Below are positions 22,297 to 34,627 of a stretch of 64,000 bases of DNA, in pieces. The stretch is from the NCBI GenBank assembly GCA_021613535.1, contig CP075492.1:16988001-17052000 (forward strand), given 5' to 3'. The DNA is from Adineta vaga. Lineage: Eukaryota; Rotifera. The notes below the pieces were generated by a model. It was not told where the DNA came from, did not search any database, and worked only from the letters and a program-made list of their open reading frames with translations. The position numbers and the translations under genes are program-made. Within the stretch, counting starts at the first letter, position 1. Every line of letters begins with the position of its first letter.

Positions 22297-25200
22297 ATGG
22301 ATGATTATATAAAAGAATTTATTGAATATTTTACGGATCCTGAAACAATGTTTGAAATAACATTCGAACAATATATACAAAGTCATTCTGATTTATTGCA
22401 AAGAAACAATTTCGAAGATTTTCAGCGAATCGTTAAATCGACGTATGATAAAATCACTGAAATCGAACAAAATTCGAATGAAGATACACAAAAAGTAAAT
22501 AATAAATAATAGATTGAATTGTTTATATTCTTATATTCAAATTTTTTTCTTCAGAAATTACAATCAACTGATGTGAATTCAATTCAAAAATATAAACAAC
22601 TTCTTCAATTGATTTATAATTGTCAACATTACAATTGTGATTTTACTGATTTTTATTTTTCTATTCTTGATCAATATATCAATAATAAGAATGAACACGT
22701 TGTTAACATAGCTTTACAAGAATTAGCTTTACATATTTCTGAAGATAAAAATAATCAACGTTTTATTCAATATTACTTATCAATCCAATCAACTCTGAAA
22801 ACATCAAAATCTCATCAGTCAATATTAGATATTATTGAAAGATCTATATCAATTGATAAAACTGAAGAAACAACAATATCTGATATAGATCTCTTATATC
22901 CATATACAGCTCGTTTTATTGATGTACATCGAGAATTTCGCGATAGTATGGTATATTTTATTGATGGTGATTCACTTCTTTTATCAATTGCTTATCATAT
23001 CAATGTGGATTTAATATCTTATTATGGGAATACACTTCATACAATTTCTATTATTGAACGAATTTTACTTACACTTTACAAACAAGCAAATCGATATAAT
23101 TATAAAGTTTTATTTTTTGATTGTCATTATCAATTATATAATCAAACAAATTCAATACTTTCACTTCTTCGTCAATGTTTAATTACTCATCTTTCTAAAA
23201 ATACAAATATTAAAATTTATCAATTTTCATCATGGTTTAATAATGATGATTATTTAAAACTTACTCATGAAGAAAAACCAATGTTTATATTCTATCATGA
23301 TTTTTCAAGTTTTGATATAAATGATAATCATCTTTTATCAAAAGATGTTCTAGAAAAATTAGCTTATACTTATTATTTGTTTGGTAATTATCATCTATAT
23401 ACTATTCAATGTCATCTGTCTTTAATGAATAAATTAATTTTAACAGAAACATCTGTACAATGTTTTCAATTACGTTTTGATAAACAAATTCCTCAAGATA
23501 AAATCAAAATTCATGAAAAATTTTCAAATATTCTTAATGAAAATGGACATGAATTTGAAAATTTTTCTCAAGAAATTCATCAAAATGATGTACGACTTTG
23601 TCTCTATTTGAAAACTATTCATTCTTTAATGAAAAGAGATGAAGAAGAAAATTTATGGAAAAGAATTTGTCCATTACTTATTCTTCATGTTTCTCTTCTT
23701 ATTCGTCTTGCATTAGTTGATCGACATTTACCATCGAATTTTCCATTGATCGAATTTAGTTTATCATTTAATGAATCTATCAATAAATTTCAAAAAGAAC
23801 TTTCATTAACTATTGCATCATGTTCTTCAGGTTTATCATGGTTGAAAATATCAGATCTATTCGATGGACGTCTTTTTGCTTTTACTATTTATCAAATTCA
23901 TCAATCAACATCAAATTTACATTTTGATTCTGAAACTTGGGAAATTATGAGTAAAAGTTTAGAAATGTTCAAAATCTCATCGGATGAAAATTTATTTCAT
24001 GATCTTATAAAACAAATGATTCAATCAAATGATATTACAATTGCTTCGACATCAATCGAACAGGAAAATGAAATACGAAATAAACCGAAACTTACCAGAA
24101 TTTCAAATTCTTTCATTGATAAATATCTTGAACCAGTAATTTCGTCGAGTAATCAATATTTATTTGAATTTGTTGAACCAAATGATATGCAAACAACTCC
24201 ATATCAAGGTATGTTTTTCTTTATCTTATATTCTTTTAATTTATTTTCATTTTCTTTTAAAGGTCGACATCATTGGCACAATTACAAAGAAGTATGTTTT
24301 TCTATTCAAATATCGATTATTTTTTGTTTAAATCGTTTATAGGTTGGAGATGAAATAAGTCGAATACGAAATAGCAGTGAAGAATCCAGCAAAAATCCTC
24401 GATTTAGCGAAACAGCTAAACAAAAAAGGTAAGTTTTTGTTAGGAATTCATAGATTTTTATCGATTTTTATCGATTTTAAGGGCCAATTACTTCACTTTA
24501 TACGGTGATTCATTGATCACACCTGCTATAAAAGATACTCAACTTGAAATAATTCTACCCGATGTTCGCAACTCATTAGAAATTAACAATGAAGTTTCTT
24601 CAGTTACTACTACTGAGAAAAAGAAAATACGACGACAACAACAACAACAACAACAGAATAAGGGTCAAACAATGAGAGAGACCATTAATGAAAAAATTGA
24701 AGAAGAAAAGGAAGCGAAACTTATTGCTGAAGATCGTCGAATAATTGATCATGTGAATAAGCAATTGAAAGGAATTTCATCGGATAATTATTTTGAAATT
24801 ATTAATTGTATTAATAATAGTTTAATTTCTCTAAAAACTCCAACAAATCGTTTGAAATTACTTCAAGAAAAATTAAATATACAACATGAATATTTCAAGA
24901 AGAGAAATATCAAAAAAGAAGAATCTCTTCGAATTGATTATTATGCAACATTAATTGAAATAGTTCATCTTGAAAAAGTTCAAGATCCATTTACTGAAAT
25001 GAAAAAATATATGGAAGAAATTATTGATTATTCACCATTTGATACAGAAAAATGGTATCGATTTCAAATGGAAATAATCAATAGTCGATTACCAAGACGA
25101 AAACAAGGTTTACCCGACGAACGATTACCTGGTCTAATTCCAGATCAATGGCAAATTCGATTTCTTGATGCTATCGATCAACAACAATCGATTATTATTG

Positions 25201-28129
25201 TTGCACCAACTGCTTCAGGAAAAACTTATGCATCATATTATGCCATGCATACAATAGTTAAAGAGAATAAATATGGTACAAATGCTGTTTGTGTTTATGT
25301 TGCACCAACAAAAGCTCTTGTCAATCAAGTAGCAGGTAAATGGATATTTTCTTCTCATCTTTTGGATGATTAAAATGACAATCTATTTTATAGCAACAAT
25401 TCAATCAAAACTCGGTCCGGTATTTGGAGTTTTTACACGAGACTTTCGAGAAAATATTGATGGATGTCGTATATTACTCACTGTTCCACACTGTCTCCAA
25501 ATTCTTTTATTATCGCCACAACATCAAAAATGGTGTCAACGTATTCAATATTGTATCTTTGATGAAATTCATTGTATGTCTGGTGAAATCGGTTCAGAAA
25601 TATGGGAACGAACGATGTTACTTATCAATGCTCCGATGATTGGACTCTCAGCTACTGTTAATAATGGTGAAAATCTACAAAATTGGATCGGTGATATTGA
25701 AAAACAACGTTCTATTCTATTCAAAACATCAAAAACTCGTGAAGTTTGTTTTATTGAATACGATGAACGTTTAGCTGATTTAAATAAATATTTATACTCA
25801 AAAGGAGAATTACATTCACTTCATCCAATTGGATTAATGGATTCAAAACAATTAACAACTCGTGGTCTACCCAAAGATTTTTCTTTATCACCACGTGAAA
25901 CACTTCAGTTAAAAGATGCTTTAGATAATAAACAAATTCCAACATTAACAGAATATTTTTCACCAAATTGGATTATTGAACGAACCCAATGTAATGAATA
26001 TTCTCGTCTTATTCTCAATCAATTTCAAGATTTAATTAAAACAAATCAAAATGAAACAATTGATTCAATCACTAATACACTTAATCCTTTTCGATCCAAT
26101 GAATTTTCTTATCCAGAAGCAAAACCAATTTCATCATTAATCGTTGAATTTATGTTAACTTTAAAAGAAAAAAATCTTCTTCCATGTATTGTTTTTTCGG
26201 ATAATCGTTTATTATGTGAACAAATGGCTGAAAGTGTTGCTAATTATTTAATTAAAAGTGAACGTGATTTACGAGCTACAAAATATAAAAAACAAATAGA
26301 TGAAATTGAAAACCGTTTCGAACAAATAGAAAAACAACAACGAAAAAATAAAGCAAAAAGAACAACTGATTCTCCAAATCGGCGTCATAAAAATGATGAA
26401 GAAAACGAAGAAGATATAAAAACACAATTATCTGGACATGAACAACAATTATTAAGTGGAATTTTAAATGAATGCACATTAACAAATCAACGTAGTTATG
26501 ATCAAAGTCGAGTAGATACATTTTTAGAAAAAGCCTCAAAAGATAATCCAAAATTAGTTGAATATATGAGACGAGGTATTGCTTTTCATTATGGAAATGT
26601 TAATAATAAAGGTCGAGTAGCTGTTGAAGCACTTTTTCGTGAAAGATATGTTCAATTGATATTTTCAACATCGACACTTGGTATGTAGTCAAATTAAAAT
26701 AAATGAACAAAATAAAAACTTTCTCTATTGTAGCTATGGGTATTCATATGCCAACGAAAACCGTCGCTTTTGTTCGAGATTCTATTTATCTTGATGCATT
26801 ACAATATCGACAAACATCAGGTCGTGCTGGTCGTCGTGGTTTTGATATTCAAGGACATATTGTTTTTATTGATATTCCAATACCAAAAATTCGTCATTTA
26901 ATCGTTTCATCAATTCCAGATATTCATCCACATTTTCCTTCAAGCGTAACTTTTCTCATGCGTCTTCTTCAATTATGTTCGAATACAGAAAATAAATATA
27001 AACAAGATGCAATTCATCGATCACTTATTGCTCTTCAATGTCCTTTTATGAAACAATCAATTAATAAACAAGAATTAATTCAAATTCAATTACAATATCA
27101 TTGTTTATATACATTACATTTTCTACATCAATTGAATTTAGTTAACAATCAAGGTGATCTTGTAGGTCTGGCAGGTTTACCAACACATTTACATTATTTT
27201 GAACCATCAAATATTTTATTTGTTTATTTAATGAATAATAAACTTTTTCACAATTTAAATGATGATATCGAAATTATTAATATCCTTGCTCATCTTTTTA
27301 CCAATCTACCATGGTGAGTTCATATGGTTTCAGTTATTCTTTAAAAAACTGATTTCTCTCTTTTGATAGGCTTATCACGCATGAAAAATATGAAAAACTG
27401 TCATCAGTTCGACGTGAACAAATGTTTAATTCGAAATTATTTTTACCATCAATTTCAAATGACATTCAACAATTGATTAATTCATATAATTCATTAGTGA
27501 AAAATATTTACGGATGCTATATTCAGAATGTGATACAACAAATGCGTTTACAACATAATAATCAAGTATCAATTTTACCATTATCAAATGTTTCATTTGA
27601 TTTATCATCTGATTATGATAATGGAACATTTGAATATAATCTTCATCATCATTATTCTCAACAATCGATTCATTCATCAATATCTCCATTTGCTGGTCTA
27701 TCTGGTCTTACACATGAGAAATTTATGTTCAATTATAATTCAAGTACAAATTCATGGGACCTTGCTTACGATCTTAATTTATCACCACGGATTGTTCCTT
27801 TTATTGATATAAGTGCACATGATCATACAAATTCTGCATATTATTTAAATAGTTATGCATTAGATTTTTATAAACATGGTTCAGAACGATTATTAATTAC
27901 AGAAAATCAATTAGCATCGGGTGACGTGTATAATCTTTTATGGGACTTCTGCTTAATGATTAAATCAATCGAAACATCAATTGAAACGATTATCAAACAT
28001 GAAAATACACAAATAGCAGACAACGAAGATTTGCAGTTTTTTCAACCATTATTCGACAAATTTTCACGCATTAGACAGAACTATTTCACTAAATTCTATA
28101 AACAATATCCTGATCGAAAAGCAATTTAA
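22297..28129 (+). CDS. DDX60: DDX60-like DExH-box helicase, eight exons
   Basis: Exons by GT-AG sites with frame kept: 22297-22494, 22555-24208, 24263-24291, 24343-24428, 24482-25335, 25394-26680, 26734-27313 and 27370-28129, giving 1815 residues, close to the roughly 1700 of vertebrate DDX60. Introns are 49-60 nt, except for the micro-exon of 29 nt they flank. Helicase motifs: Walker A APTASGKT (about residue 897), DEIH (about 996), SAT in IGLSATVNN, and motif VI QTSGRAGRRGFD (about 1396). The N-terminal 850 residues lack helicase motifs, as in DDX60, whose family acts in cytosolic sensing of viral RNA and in translation control. A charged poly-Gln stretch (RRQQQQQQQ) lies near 24630. ATG 22297 is the first Met of the frame after a possible leader. 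All key residues are present, so the gene looks functional. Antiviral function here is inference from the family. Confidence 0.88.
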
Positions 28130-28187
28130 CTTTTTTTTGTCGTTAATAGAAATTATTTAATCAAGAATAAAAATAATGATCATAATT

Positions 28188-28257
28188 TGAGGGTAAGCGT
28201 GAGGATAAAGGTAAATAAGGGAAGATATTCACATCCTCATTCCCTATAGTCTCTCAA
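28188..28257. repeat. TG-rich hairpin element (divergent)
   Basis: TTGAGGGTAAGCGTGAGGAT against ATCCTCATTCCCTATAGTCTCTCAA. It lies 60 bp downstream of the DDX60-like stop codon. Confidence 0.5.
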
Positions 28258-28771
28258 ATCGATCAGCTTTATTGAATTGCAGAAAAAACCTATTTTTTCA
28301 CTGGATCTCTTTTAGAACATCCCAAAGATCTTCGTCGGATAAAATTTCAACAACAATGAATCATCAGTGTGAATATCTAGTAAATATATATATATATATG
28401 AAACACTAATTACTTAAAAGGACTTTTAATAAATGAGATGAAACTGGCTGTAGCAGATATGCAAATGAAATTTTCCCCATGAGGAAATGGAGATAAAATG
28501 TGCTTGTCAAATGAGTTCAACATATTGTTCGAATTCTCTACAAAATGATAGATTTTATGTACTATTTATGAAAAATTTCTTTATTATTTCTTTTCTCCTC
28601 TCAGCATGAATGAAATGTTCTTTCTATTGTCAACATCTTTCATTATTGCTTGATATGACAGCAAAAAGAGTTATTCTTGTTAAAGTTGATTATTTTAACC
28701 ATGACCTGCTTGTAAAAGAATTACAAAATGTTCATAAACTAATTGTCACACTTATACTTTTTGTTTAAGAA
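28258..28771. other. Intergenic; possible leader exon of the Ly6-like gene
   Basis: There is a short (AT)n tract near 28386-28399. At 28607 an ATG opens a short hydrophobic frame (MNEMFFLLSTSFIIA) that resembles a signal peptide for the Ly6-like exons downstream, but I find no good donor joining them. Confidence 0.25.
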
Positions 28772-29191
28772 AAGGATCTTTTCCCATTATAATATCAGCT
28801 TTACAATGTTACTCATGTTATGATGCTAACAATTATGCATGTGGTGATAATTTTAATTCATCTGCAACTAGTGTTCAAAGAGTAAGTTCTACTAGTGGAT
28901 ATTGTTGGGTAAACATAACTAGTACACTTATTCTTCTAACTCATCATATACAATGATCTTTAGAGAATAATGGGCGAAACAAAAGGCCAACGTGTTGGCG
29001 ATCTAATGCAAATTTTACATCTTCCTGTAACATGTCCAACTATGAATATGTGTAAGACAAGTGAGCAATTTAGCATAAAAGGTACAATTTGTTGTTGTCA
29101 GAATAAAGACTTTTGCAATACAGCCTCATCAATTTCAATTACATTTTGTGTTCTTTTCCTTGGTATATTCTTTACTTGGATTTTTACATAA
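28772..29191 (+). CDS. Ly6/uPAR-like GPI-anchored small protein (5' end missing)
   Basis: Two exons are clear: about 28772-28908 and 28964-29191, joined in phase 0 by a 55-nt GT-AG intron. The mature start LQCYSCYDANNYACGD carries the paired cysteines typical of the three-finger Ly6/uPAR fold, and the end has the family signature CCCQNKDFCN followed by a hydrophobic tail (SITFCVLFLGIFFTWIFT) expected of a GPI-attachment signal. The protein should sit on the outer cell surface. The signal-peptide exon is not resolved. About 130 residues without it. No partner or ligand can be named. Confidence 0.65.
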
Positions 29192-29881
29192 AAATATTAA
29201 AATCATCATCTATTCTTTTTTTCTTTTACCATAATAAACATAGTAAAAAATACAAATTTATTTTGAAAGTATGAGTATCATTGTCATTTTCACTCACATT
29301 TTAATAATCAATTTTACGATAAGACAGGTATATCTCATTTAATAATCCTATATCATTTTGAACGAGTTAATACGCAAATCAAATATGATTGAGTTTCATC
29401 AATAGAGAATAAAATATCTGACGCAGTAATACTTTTATCAACATATTTTATTCATAACGACGCAAACAATGAAATTTTTCAAAAGAAAAAAACTGATCGA
29501 TAGACTTTACATTGACATCTTTATTATCAATTATATAGTGTATCATTTTCAGGAAATGACTTTGTTTCATAGTCAAGAAACAGTTCGATATCGTTACATT
29601 TAACAACATCATTATACGATCTTTTTTGAGTTAAATTTATAATCTCATATGCAAGAATTTTTCCTTTTTTTATTTCTTCCATTCACCTGAATATTAATTC
29701 CATTAGACATACATGCTCATATCATAGCTCGACAATATTTCCATAAAGTTGAATTCCATAAAGACGTTAAATTTATTATTTGAGACATAATACTTTCAGA
29801 TGTATTCGCTTGTGAAACAAAACGATCGTTACTTGAGTTTTCATCCATTGTTATACAACTAATATTACTTTTTTGGATATT
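29192..29881. other. Intergenic spacer, nothing recognised
   Basis: AT-rich sequence between convergent genes. No frame with coding character is seen. Confidence 0.4.
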
Positions 29882-31245
29882 CTAATATATAATAGTAGAC
29901 ATATTACAATCAGCATATTCATTTTTGATTAAGTTAGGATCGCGCCCCAGTGAACCATCAGGAAATTGTACATCTTGAATGGGACGTGCATTTTCTAGTT
30001 GACTTTTCGTAATTGATGTGTTCCTAAAATCTGCCTGACGTAAATTAGTGAAAGAAAAATTGACATTAGTTAAGTTAGCATTTAGAAAAGTAGCTCCTCT
30101 CGCATTTGCATGATTAAAGCTGATTTTTACACATCTAGTACGAATAAAATCAGTATAAAACAGATTCGCATACTGAGAATTAGCTGAATCTAAGAGAAAA
30201 AAAAATGAAAAATCAACATCATCCAATATACTAAACGAGAAGTCACTATCTGATAGTTTGGTAGAAGAAAAATCTACTTCTTCCAAATCACTTTTCAACC
30301 AATCGGTATCTAAAATTATATTCGATGATAAATCAACATTAGAGAGATCTCGCAACGAAAAACTTGTATTGTGTATATCTTTCGGCACCATAAAAATGGC
30401 TGTCAGTAAGTTCAATACGAAAAAAATCGACATGATCTATAATCCGGTGTTTGAAAAATCTATCTCTACCAATTCAACGTCACAAAACATAGTATATTCC
30501 ATTATACTATCAGAAAAGTCAGCAGATAAGAATGTCGAAGATGTAAAATTTATGTGTTCAAGAACAACATTCGTAAAAGAAACATTGCCAAAATGACATT
30601 CAATGAAATCGATATGACTAAATTTCGTTTTGTCAAATGTACAATTTTCAAAAATAACTACACTCAATGAGAGATTAATTGGATCTTCTGAACTAATAAA
30701 AGCAGAAAAATTCAAATCAATTAATTTTGCTGTTGAAATATCTAATGCATAATGTGTTGTTGAATAGGATAATTATTTTGATTCATAAAGAAAACGAATA
30801 AGGAGCACGTTACGTGGTCCATCAAGTTGTCGTATTGCATTAAGAGTTTTAACTCGTGCAACTATACTTGTTACGACATCAGTTGTTAATGAACCATTAT
30901 GTTTTTCGAAAAGTTCACCAATTTCTTTGATATGAGTGAAAAGTACTTCATCTTTGCATCATGTTGCATGGTTAAAACATAAAGTTCTTGTGCACGTTGA
31001 AGTTGAGATTCATTTCAATCTTCTAATCGTTGTTTTTCAGCAGTTGATTGTTGAGTAAAAGTAATGATAACAGTAAATACACCTAACATCAATGGTAGAA
31101 TTAATGAGGAAAGAAATTCCAATAATTTCAAAACTTTTAGACCACAACATTTTTGAGAACTTTCTGGATATTCTTCTGTTTGTGTTGTTTTGTTTTCAAT
31201 TTCCATATCGATTTTATTGAATAAATGTTTCTGTATTTGCTGCAA
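29882..31245 (-). pseudogene. Membrane-anchored pentapeptide-repeat protein, decayed
   Basis: Right to left. 31245-31018 encodes a cytosolic start and one transmembrane helix (LEFLSSLILPLMLGVFTVII) with a TGA at 31017. The frame then continues as SQLQRAQELYVLTMQHD, changes near 30940 to HIKEIGELFEKHNGS, and crosses a TAA at 30775. From about 30715 it becomes pentapeptide repeats (FENCTFDKTKFSHIDF and so on), stops at 30437, and resumes in 30433-29882 with more repeats (LSNVDLSSN, ANLTNVNFSFTNLRQADF). Between about 30435 and 30385 the repeat pattern is better in another frame, so paired indels are likely. Two clear stops, a third at 30437 and several frame changes mean it is not translated as one chain. 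Pentapeptide repeats form right-handed beta-helices; this family's function is unknown to me. Confidence 0.7.
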
Positions 31246-31473
31246 CTAGATAGATTTCATTTATGAGTTATCAAAATATTTAATCTGATAAAACATCAAT
31301 ATGAACATATCTATATTATCGAATGTCTAGAAAAACTTTGATTGATAGATTAAATGAATTGAACTAATAAATCAAAGAAAACAATACAAATCTGTGAGGA
31401 AAATAAAATTTATTTAGAAAAGAAAACGGCAATTCAATTTATAAATGAATAGTTATATCAAATCGTTATGTCT

Positions 31474-31695
31474 TTAATGTAGTACGGCTCTTTGTTCTCG
31501 TCCTACCCAATTTGATGTACCAGTTCCAGCTTGTTGTACTAATTGAAACGTATGATAAGGATGTAATGTCGATGCATGTAATACACATTGATCACATAAA
31601 TCATATGTATTTAATCCTCGACAATGTTGACATTGATATCGAGTTATACCATTTTGTCTTCCACAACCATCACAAAACCATGGAGCAATTAACAT
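31474..31695 (-). CDS. Small ZZ-type zinc-finger protein, 73 aa
   Basis: A single complete frame from MLIAPWFCDGCGRQN. Pairs of cysteines (CDGC, CQHC, CDQC) followed by H-x(n)-H (HPYHTF) fit a ZZ zinc finger, a small zinc-binding module for protein contacts. Nothing else is attached, apart from a C-terminal tail (GTSNWVGREQRAVLH). It could be a stand-alone protein or the last exon of a larger one; no acceptor is required because the ATG is in place. Confidence 0.65.
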   Translation of the reverse strand: MLIAPWFCDGCGRQNGITRYQCQHCRGLNTYDLCDQCVLHASTLHPYHTFQLVQQAGTGTSNWVGREQRAVLH

Positions 31696-31987
31696 GATGA
31701 AATATACGAAATAACAAAAAAAATCAAATGATACATTTATTTCTTAAATAAATCAAGCATGACTTATTCACGTCGTAACTAACGAATAGAAAGAAATGAA
31801 AATATATTCGAATAAATAGATAGCGTTAATATTATGACTCAACCGCATTTTAAGGACACCATCATATTCAAAACACACAATCAGCGTGAGGGTAAAAGAT
31901 GAGAGTGTCACTAAAGTGGAGTTGTACATTTGATTATATAGGTCTACAGGATTAGAGATAAAATATTCTTTTATTACTTTAACAAGT

Positions 31988-32240
31988 TTATAAATAAAGA
32001 CTTAAACTGTCTGTTCCATTGTTAATCACAACAATATCCATTTTCCCATCATGACTAAAATCAGCAAGAGCCAGGGAAGATGAATGTGATCCATGTGGCA
32101 TTTGAAAAGAATATTATATTATCAAATGTTCCATCATTATGACCAAGAAAAACATCAAATTTATTATTACTATAATTAATGACGATTATATCGAGTTTAT
32201 TATAATTATTTACATATTCAACAACAACAGAATAGGGAGA
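31988..32240 (-). pseudogene. FG-GAP/VCBS repeat fragment
   Basis: On the minus strand, from 32240 downward, the translation reads NKLDIIVINYSNNKFDVFLG then HNDGTFDN. After a frame change near 32105 it continues SLALADFSHDGKMDIVVIN and stops at 31988. These are two consecutive FG-GAP/VCBS-type repeats, with the calcium-site pattern D-x-x-x-D-G-x-x-D. The rest of the large extracellular protein such repeats normally belong to is absent. The fragment ends at the hairpin at 32244. Confidence 0.6.
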
Positions 32241-32243
32241 TTA

Positions 32244-32295
32244 AGGGTGTGGGTGGATGTAGGTGTTAGATAGATGTAGTACCCACACCCTCAGG
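32244..32295. repeat. TG-rich hairpin element
   Basis: TAAGGGTGTGGGTGGATG and GTACCCACACCCTCA arms. Read on the minus strand its loop is CTACATCTATCTAACACC, shared with the copies at 4472 and 7693. Confidence 0.8.
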
Positions 32296-32516
32296 ACGGT
32301 CTGATCATCAAGCACCATGTGCTTATATAAATGATGATTTATCAGATGTATTTGCTATATTACCACGTCATCCATGTGGATCACGTGCAAGTTATTCGGA
32401 ATGTGCCATTAGAACTGTACTTGTTAAAGAAAATATGGCCATTTGTTTTTAAAATTAGGCGATCAGTTCAATTCTGTAAGGCTAAGGAATGGAATTGTTG
32501 TAATACTTTATGCTAA
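32296..32516 (+). pseudogene. Fragment of a cysteine-rich protein
   Basis: The frame DDLSDVFAILPRHPCGSRA ... SYSECAIRTVLVKENMAICF ends in TAA at about 32449; another frame continues RRSVQFCKAKEWNCCNTLC and stops at 32516. The cysteine spacing and the CCNTLC end recall the C terminus of a Ly6/three-finger-like secreted protein. No 5' part is present: the fragment begins at the hairpin. I regard it as the broken end of a gene. Confidence 0.45.
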
Positions 32517-32914
32517 TTTATATTGAGCTTTTGTTTTCTTTTATTTAATTATTTTCTATGAATTATCTCATATATTCAACACAATGGAAACTATCGGTGA
32601 ATAAAATTAATCTGATTGAATGCATAGAGTAAGGTAAAAATGCTTACCCTGTACATGTCTAATCTTCATCCACCCTTGAGATATAACTTTTCAAGTTCCA
32701 TAAAATGATGTACTTCGTTTTCCAAATAATTAACTGGGAAAAACTAACATTGAATCTTAAGTTATACGAAAGATTGCATGATTAATGTTAATAATTCTTT
32801 TGTTTACTGATAAAATAGAAGTGTTGCATGATTAATTACTTCCAGCTTTATGAAAATAATGTCGACAGAAATATTCATTCGATTTCTTCAGTGTTTTTTT
32901 TTGTAAGAAAAAAA
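32517..32914. other. Spacer and leader of the ART-LRR gene
   Basis: A weak, partial TG-rich hairpin lies near 32634-32690 (CATCCACCCTTGAGAT). The T-rich stretch at 32881-32901 precedes the chosen start. No other gene is seen. Confidence 0.3.
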
Positions 32915-34627
32915 ATGGCAGCAGCAGAAAATGTCTTATGTGATATTGAAGATGATGAAGATACAAATAATTCACGTTATTTTAATATTCCTTACGTTGA
33001 TAATGACGATAAACAATATTTCTCAACAATTTTCAATTCACCATTATTAATAATCGAAGAAACTATCAAACCATTTGAACATTTAATTGATGATGTTGCT
33101 ACAAAACTTTATTTAATTAAAAAACAATTAATTATTAATGATTTTACTGAATTAACATTAGATGAATTATCATCGATTCATTTATATCTTTGGGAACGAT
33201 CACCATTTACAACATCTATTCATTATCTTATTAATGAAACAATTCGTCGTGGATCTTTTGAAGAATTTCAATTATGGCATCCATATTTAAATTTCTTATT
33301 AACATCTCTTAATAAATTATCATCAATAGAAAGTCATTCCATAGTTTATACTGGTGTTCGTTCATGTAATTTATCATCTCAATATAAAGATAATGAAATT
33401 TATACATGGTGGACATTTACTTCTTGTTTACGTTCAATTGATCAAATAAAATTACCTCAATATTTAGGTCAATATGGAATACGTACTTTATTTAAAATTG
33501 ATTGTTATAGTGGAAAACAAATTCCACTATCAGATGATGATGAAGTTCTCTTAATGCCAGGATTTCATTTTCAAGTTATTGGACAACTTCCTTTATTAGA
33601 TAATTTAACAACAATTTTCATTCGAGAAATTTCACCATCATCAAATGAATTGTTTCAATCGTCATCATCAGCGATGATGAAAATTGAATCAAGAGAAGAA
33701 ATTTTATCAACAAGATTAAAGAAAACAAAATCACGAAAAAGTTTTAAGAATGCAGCAAATCGTATAAGAAAAATGTCTCGAGCAATATCTTTATGTTCCA
33801 ATCATATACTTGATTTCTCGGGAAGAAAATGTTCAATTGATTTCTTAAAATTTACTTTAAATGAACGATTAACAAAAGATGTCACAATTCTTAATTTATC
33901 AAAAACAAATTTAACAAAAGAAAAAATGAAAATTATTGCTCAAATTTTACAAACAAATTCCACTCTTATGGAACTTAATTTAAGTTATAATTCATTTGGA
34001 AATTTTGCTTGTTCACTTCTTACACAAGCATTACAAAATAATAAAAATTTAAGGACATTAAATTTATATAATACAAAATTATCTTCCGATGCTGCACAAT
34101 ATTTATCAACAATCTTAACATTGAATCATCATTTACAATCGTTACATTTAGGTGTTAATACACTTAGTAATTTAGGAATGAAATATTTATTTAATGATCA
34201 TATTAAATTACAATATTTAAATATATCTTGTAATAGAATTAATCAACATGGTTGTATTTATTTGGCTGAATTTTTAGAACAAAATCAAACGTTAAAACAA
34301 TTAGATATTGGTGGAAATCCAATTGAAGATAATGGAATTAAAATACTTTTCAATGGTTTAATTAATAATAAAACATTAATTGATTTACGGATGTGGCATT
34401 GTCAAATAACTAATTTTCAAATTATATCTAATCTATTAAAATCACATTTAACATTGAAACAATTAGATTTAGAAGGAAATCAAATAACAGATGAATATGA
34501 TCAATTGTTAATATCATTGATACAAAATAACAAAACATTAGAAAAACTTAATATGTCTCATAATAGAATTTCGGACAAATTAAAAGAAACACTGCAACAA
34601 TTGACAAACACTTCGCTTGTAATTTGA
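32915..34627 (+). CDS. ART-like plus leucine-rich-repeat protein with altered catalytic triad
   Basis: About 570 residues in one exon. I chose ATG 32915 (MAAAENVLCDIEDD); an ATG at 32828 in the same frame is possible but adds a low-complexity leader. The N-terminal half is an ART-family fold as in the gene at 59.7 kb: SIVYTGVRSC, YTWWTFTSCLRS and LSDDDEVLLMPG align with its YVYRGIK, WWGFSSCT and QNEDEILLPP. The first-motif Arg is Thr here, and the first Glu of E-x-E is Asp, so activity is doubtful. A basic linker (STRLKKTKSRKSFK) follows. Residues about 300-570 are six or more leucine-rich repeats of the NLR/ribonuclease-inhibitor kind (ILNLSKTNLTKEKMKII, LMELNLSYNSFGNFA). There is no transmembrane segment, so it is likely cytosolic. 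The LRRs may be the working part, as a sensor or scaffold (inference). Confidence 0.85.
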   Translation: MAAAENVLCDIEDDEDTNNSRYFNIPYVDNDDKQYFSTIFNSPLLIIEETIKPFEHLIDDVATKLYLIKKQLIINDFTELTLDELSSIHLYLWERSPFTTSIHYLINETIRRGSFEEFQLWHPYLNFLLTSLNKLSSIESHSIVYTGVRSCNLSSQYKDNEIYTWWTFTSCLRSIDQIKLPQYLGQYGIRTLFKIDCYSGKQIPLSDDDEVLLMPGFHFQVIGQLPLLDNLTTIFIREISPSSNELFQSSSSAMMKIESREEILSTRLKKTKSRKSFKNAANRIRKMSRAISLCSNHILDFSGRKCSIDFLKFTLNERLTKDVTILNLSKTNLTKEKMKIIAQILQTNSTLMELNLSYNSFGNFACSLLTQALQNNKNLRTLNLYNTKLSSDAAQYLSTILTLNHHLQSLHLGVNTLSNLGMKYLFNDHIKLQYLNISCNRINQHGCIYLAEFLEQNQTLKQLDIGGNPIEDNGIKILFNGLINNKTLIDLRMWHCQITNFQIISNLLKSHLTLKQLDLEGNQITDEYDQLLISLIQNNKTLEKLNMSHNRISDKLKETLQQLTNTSLVI

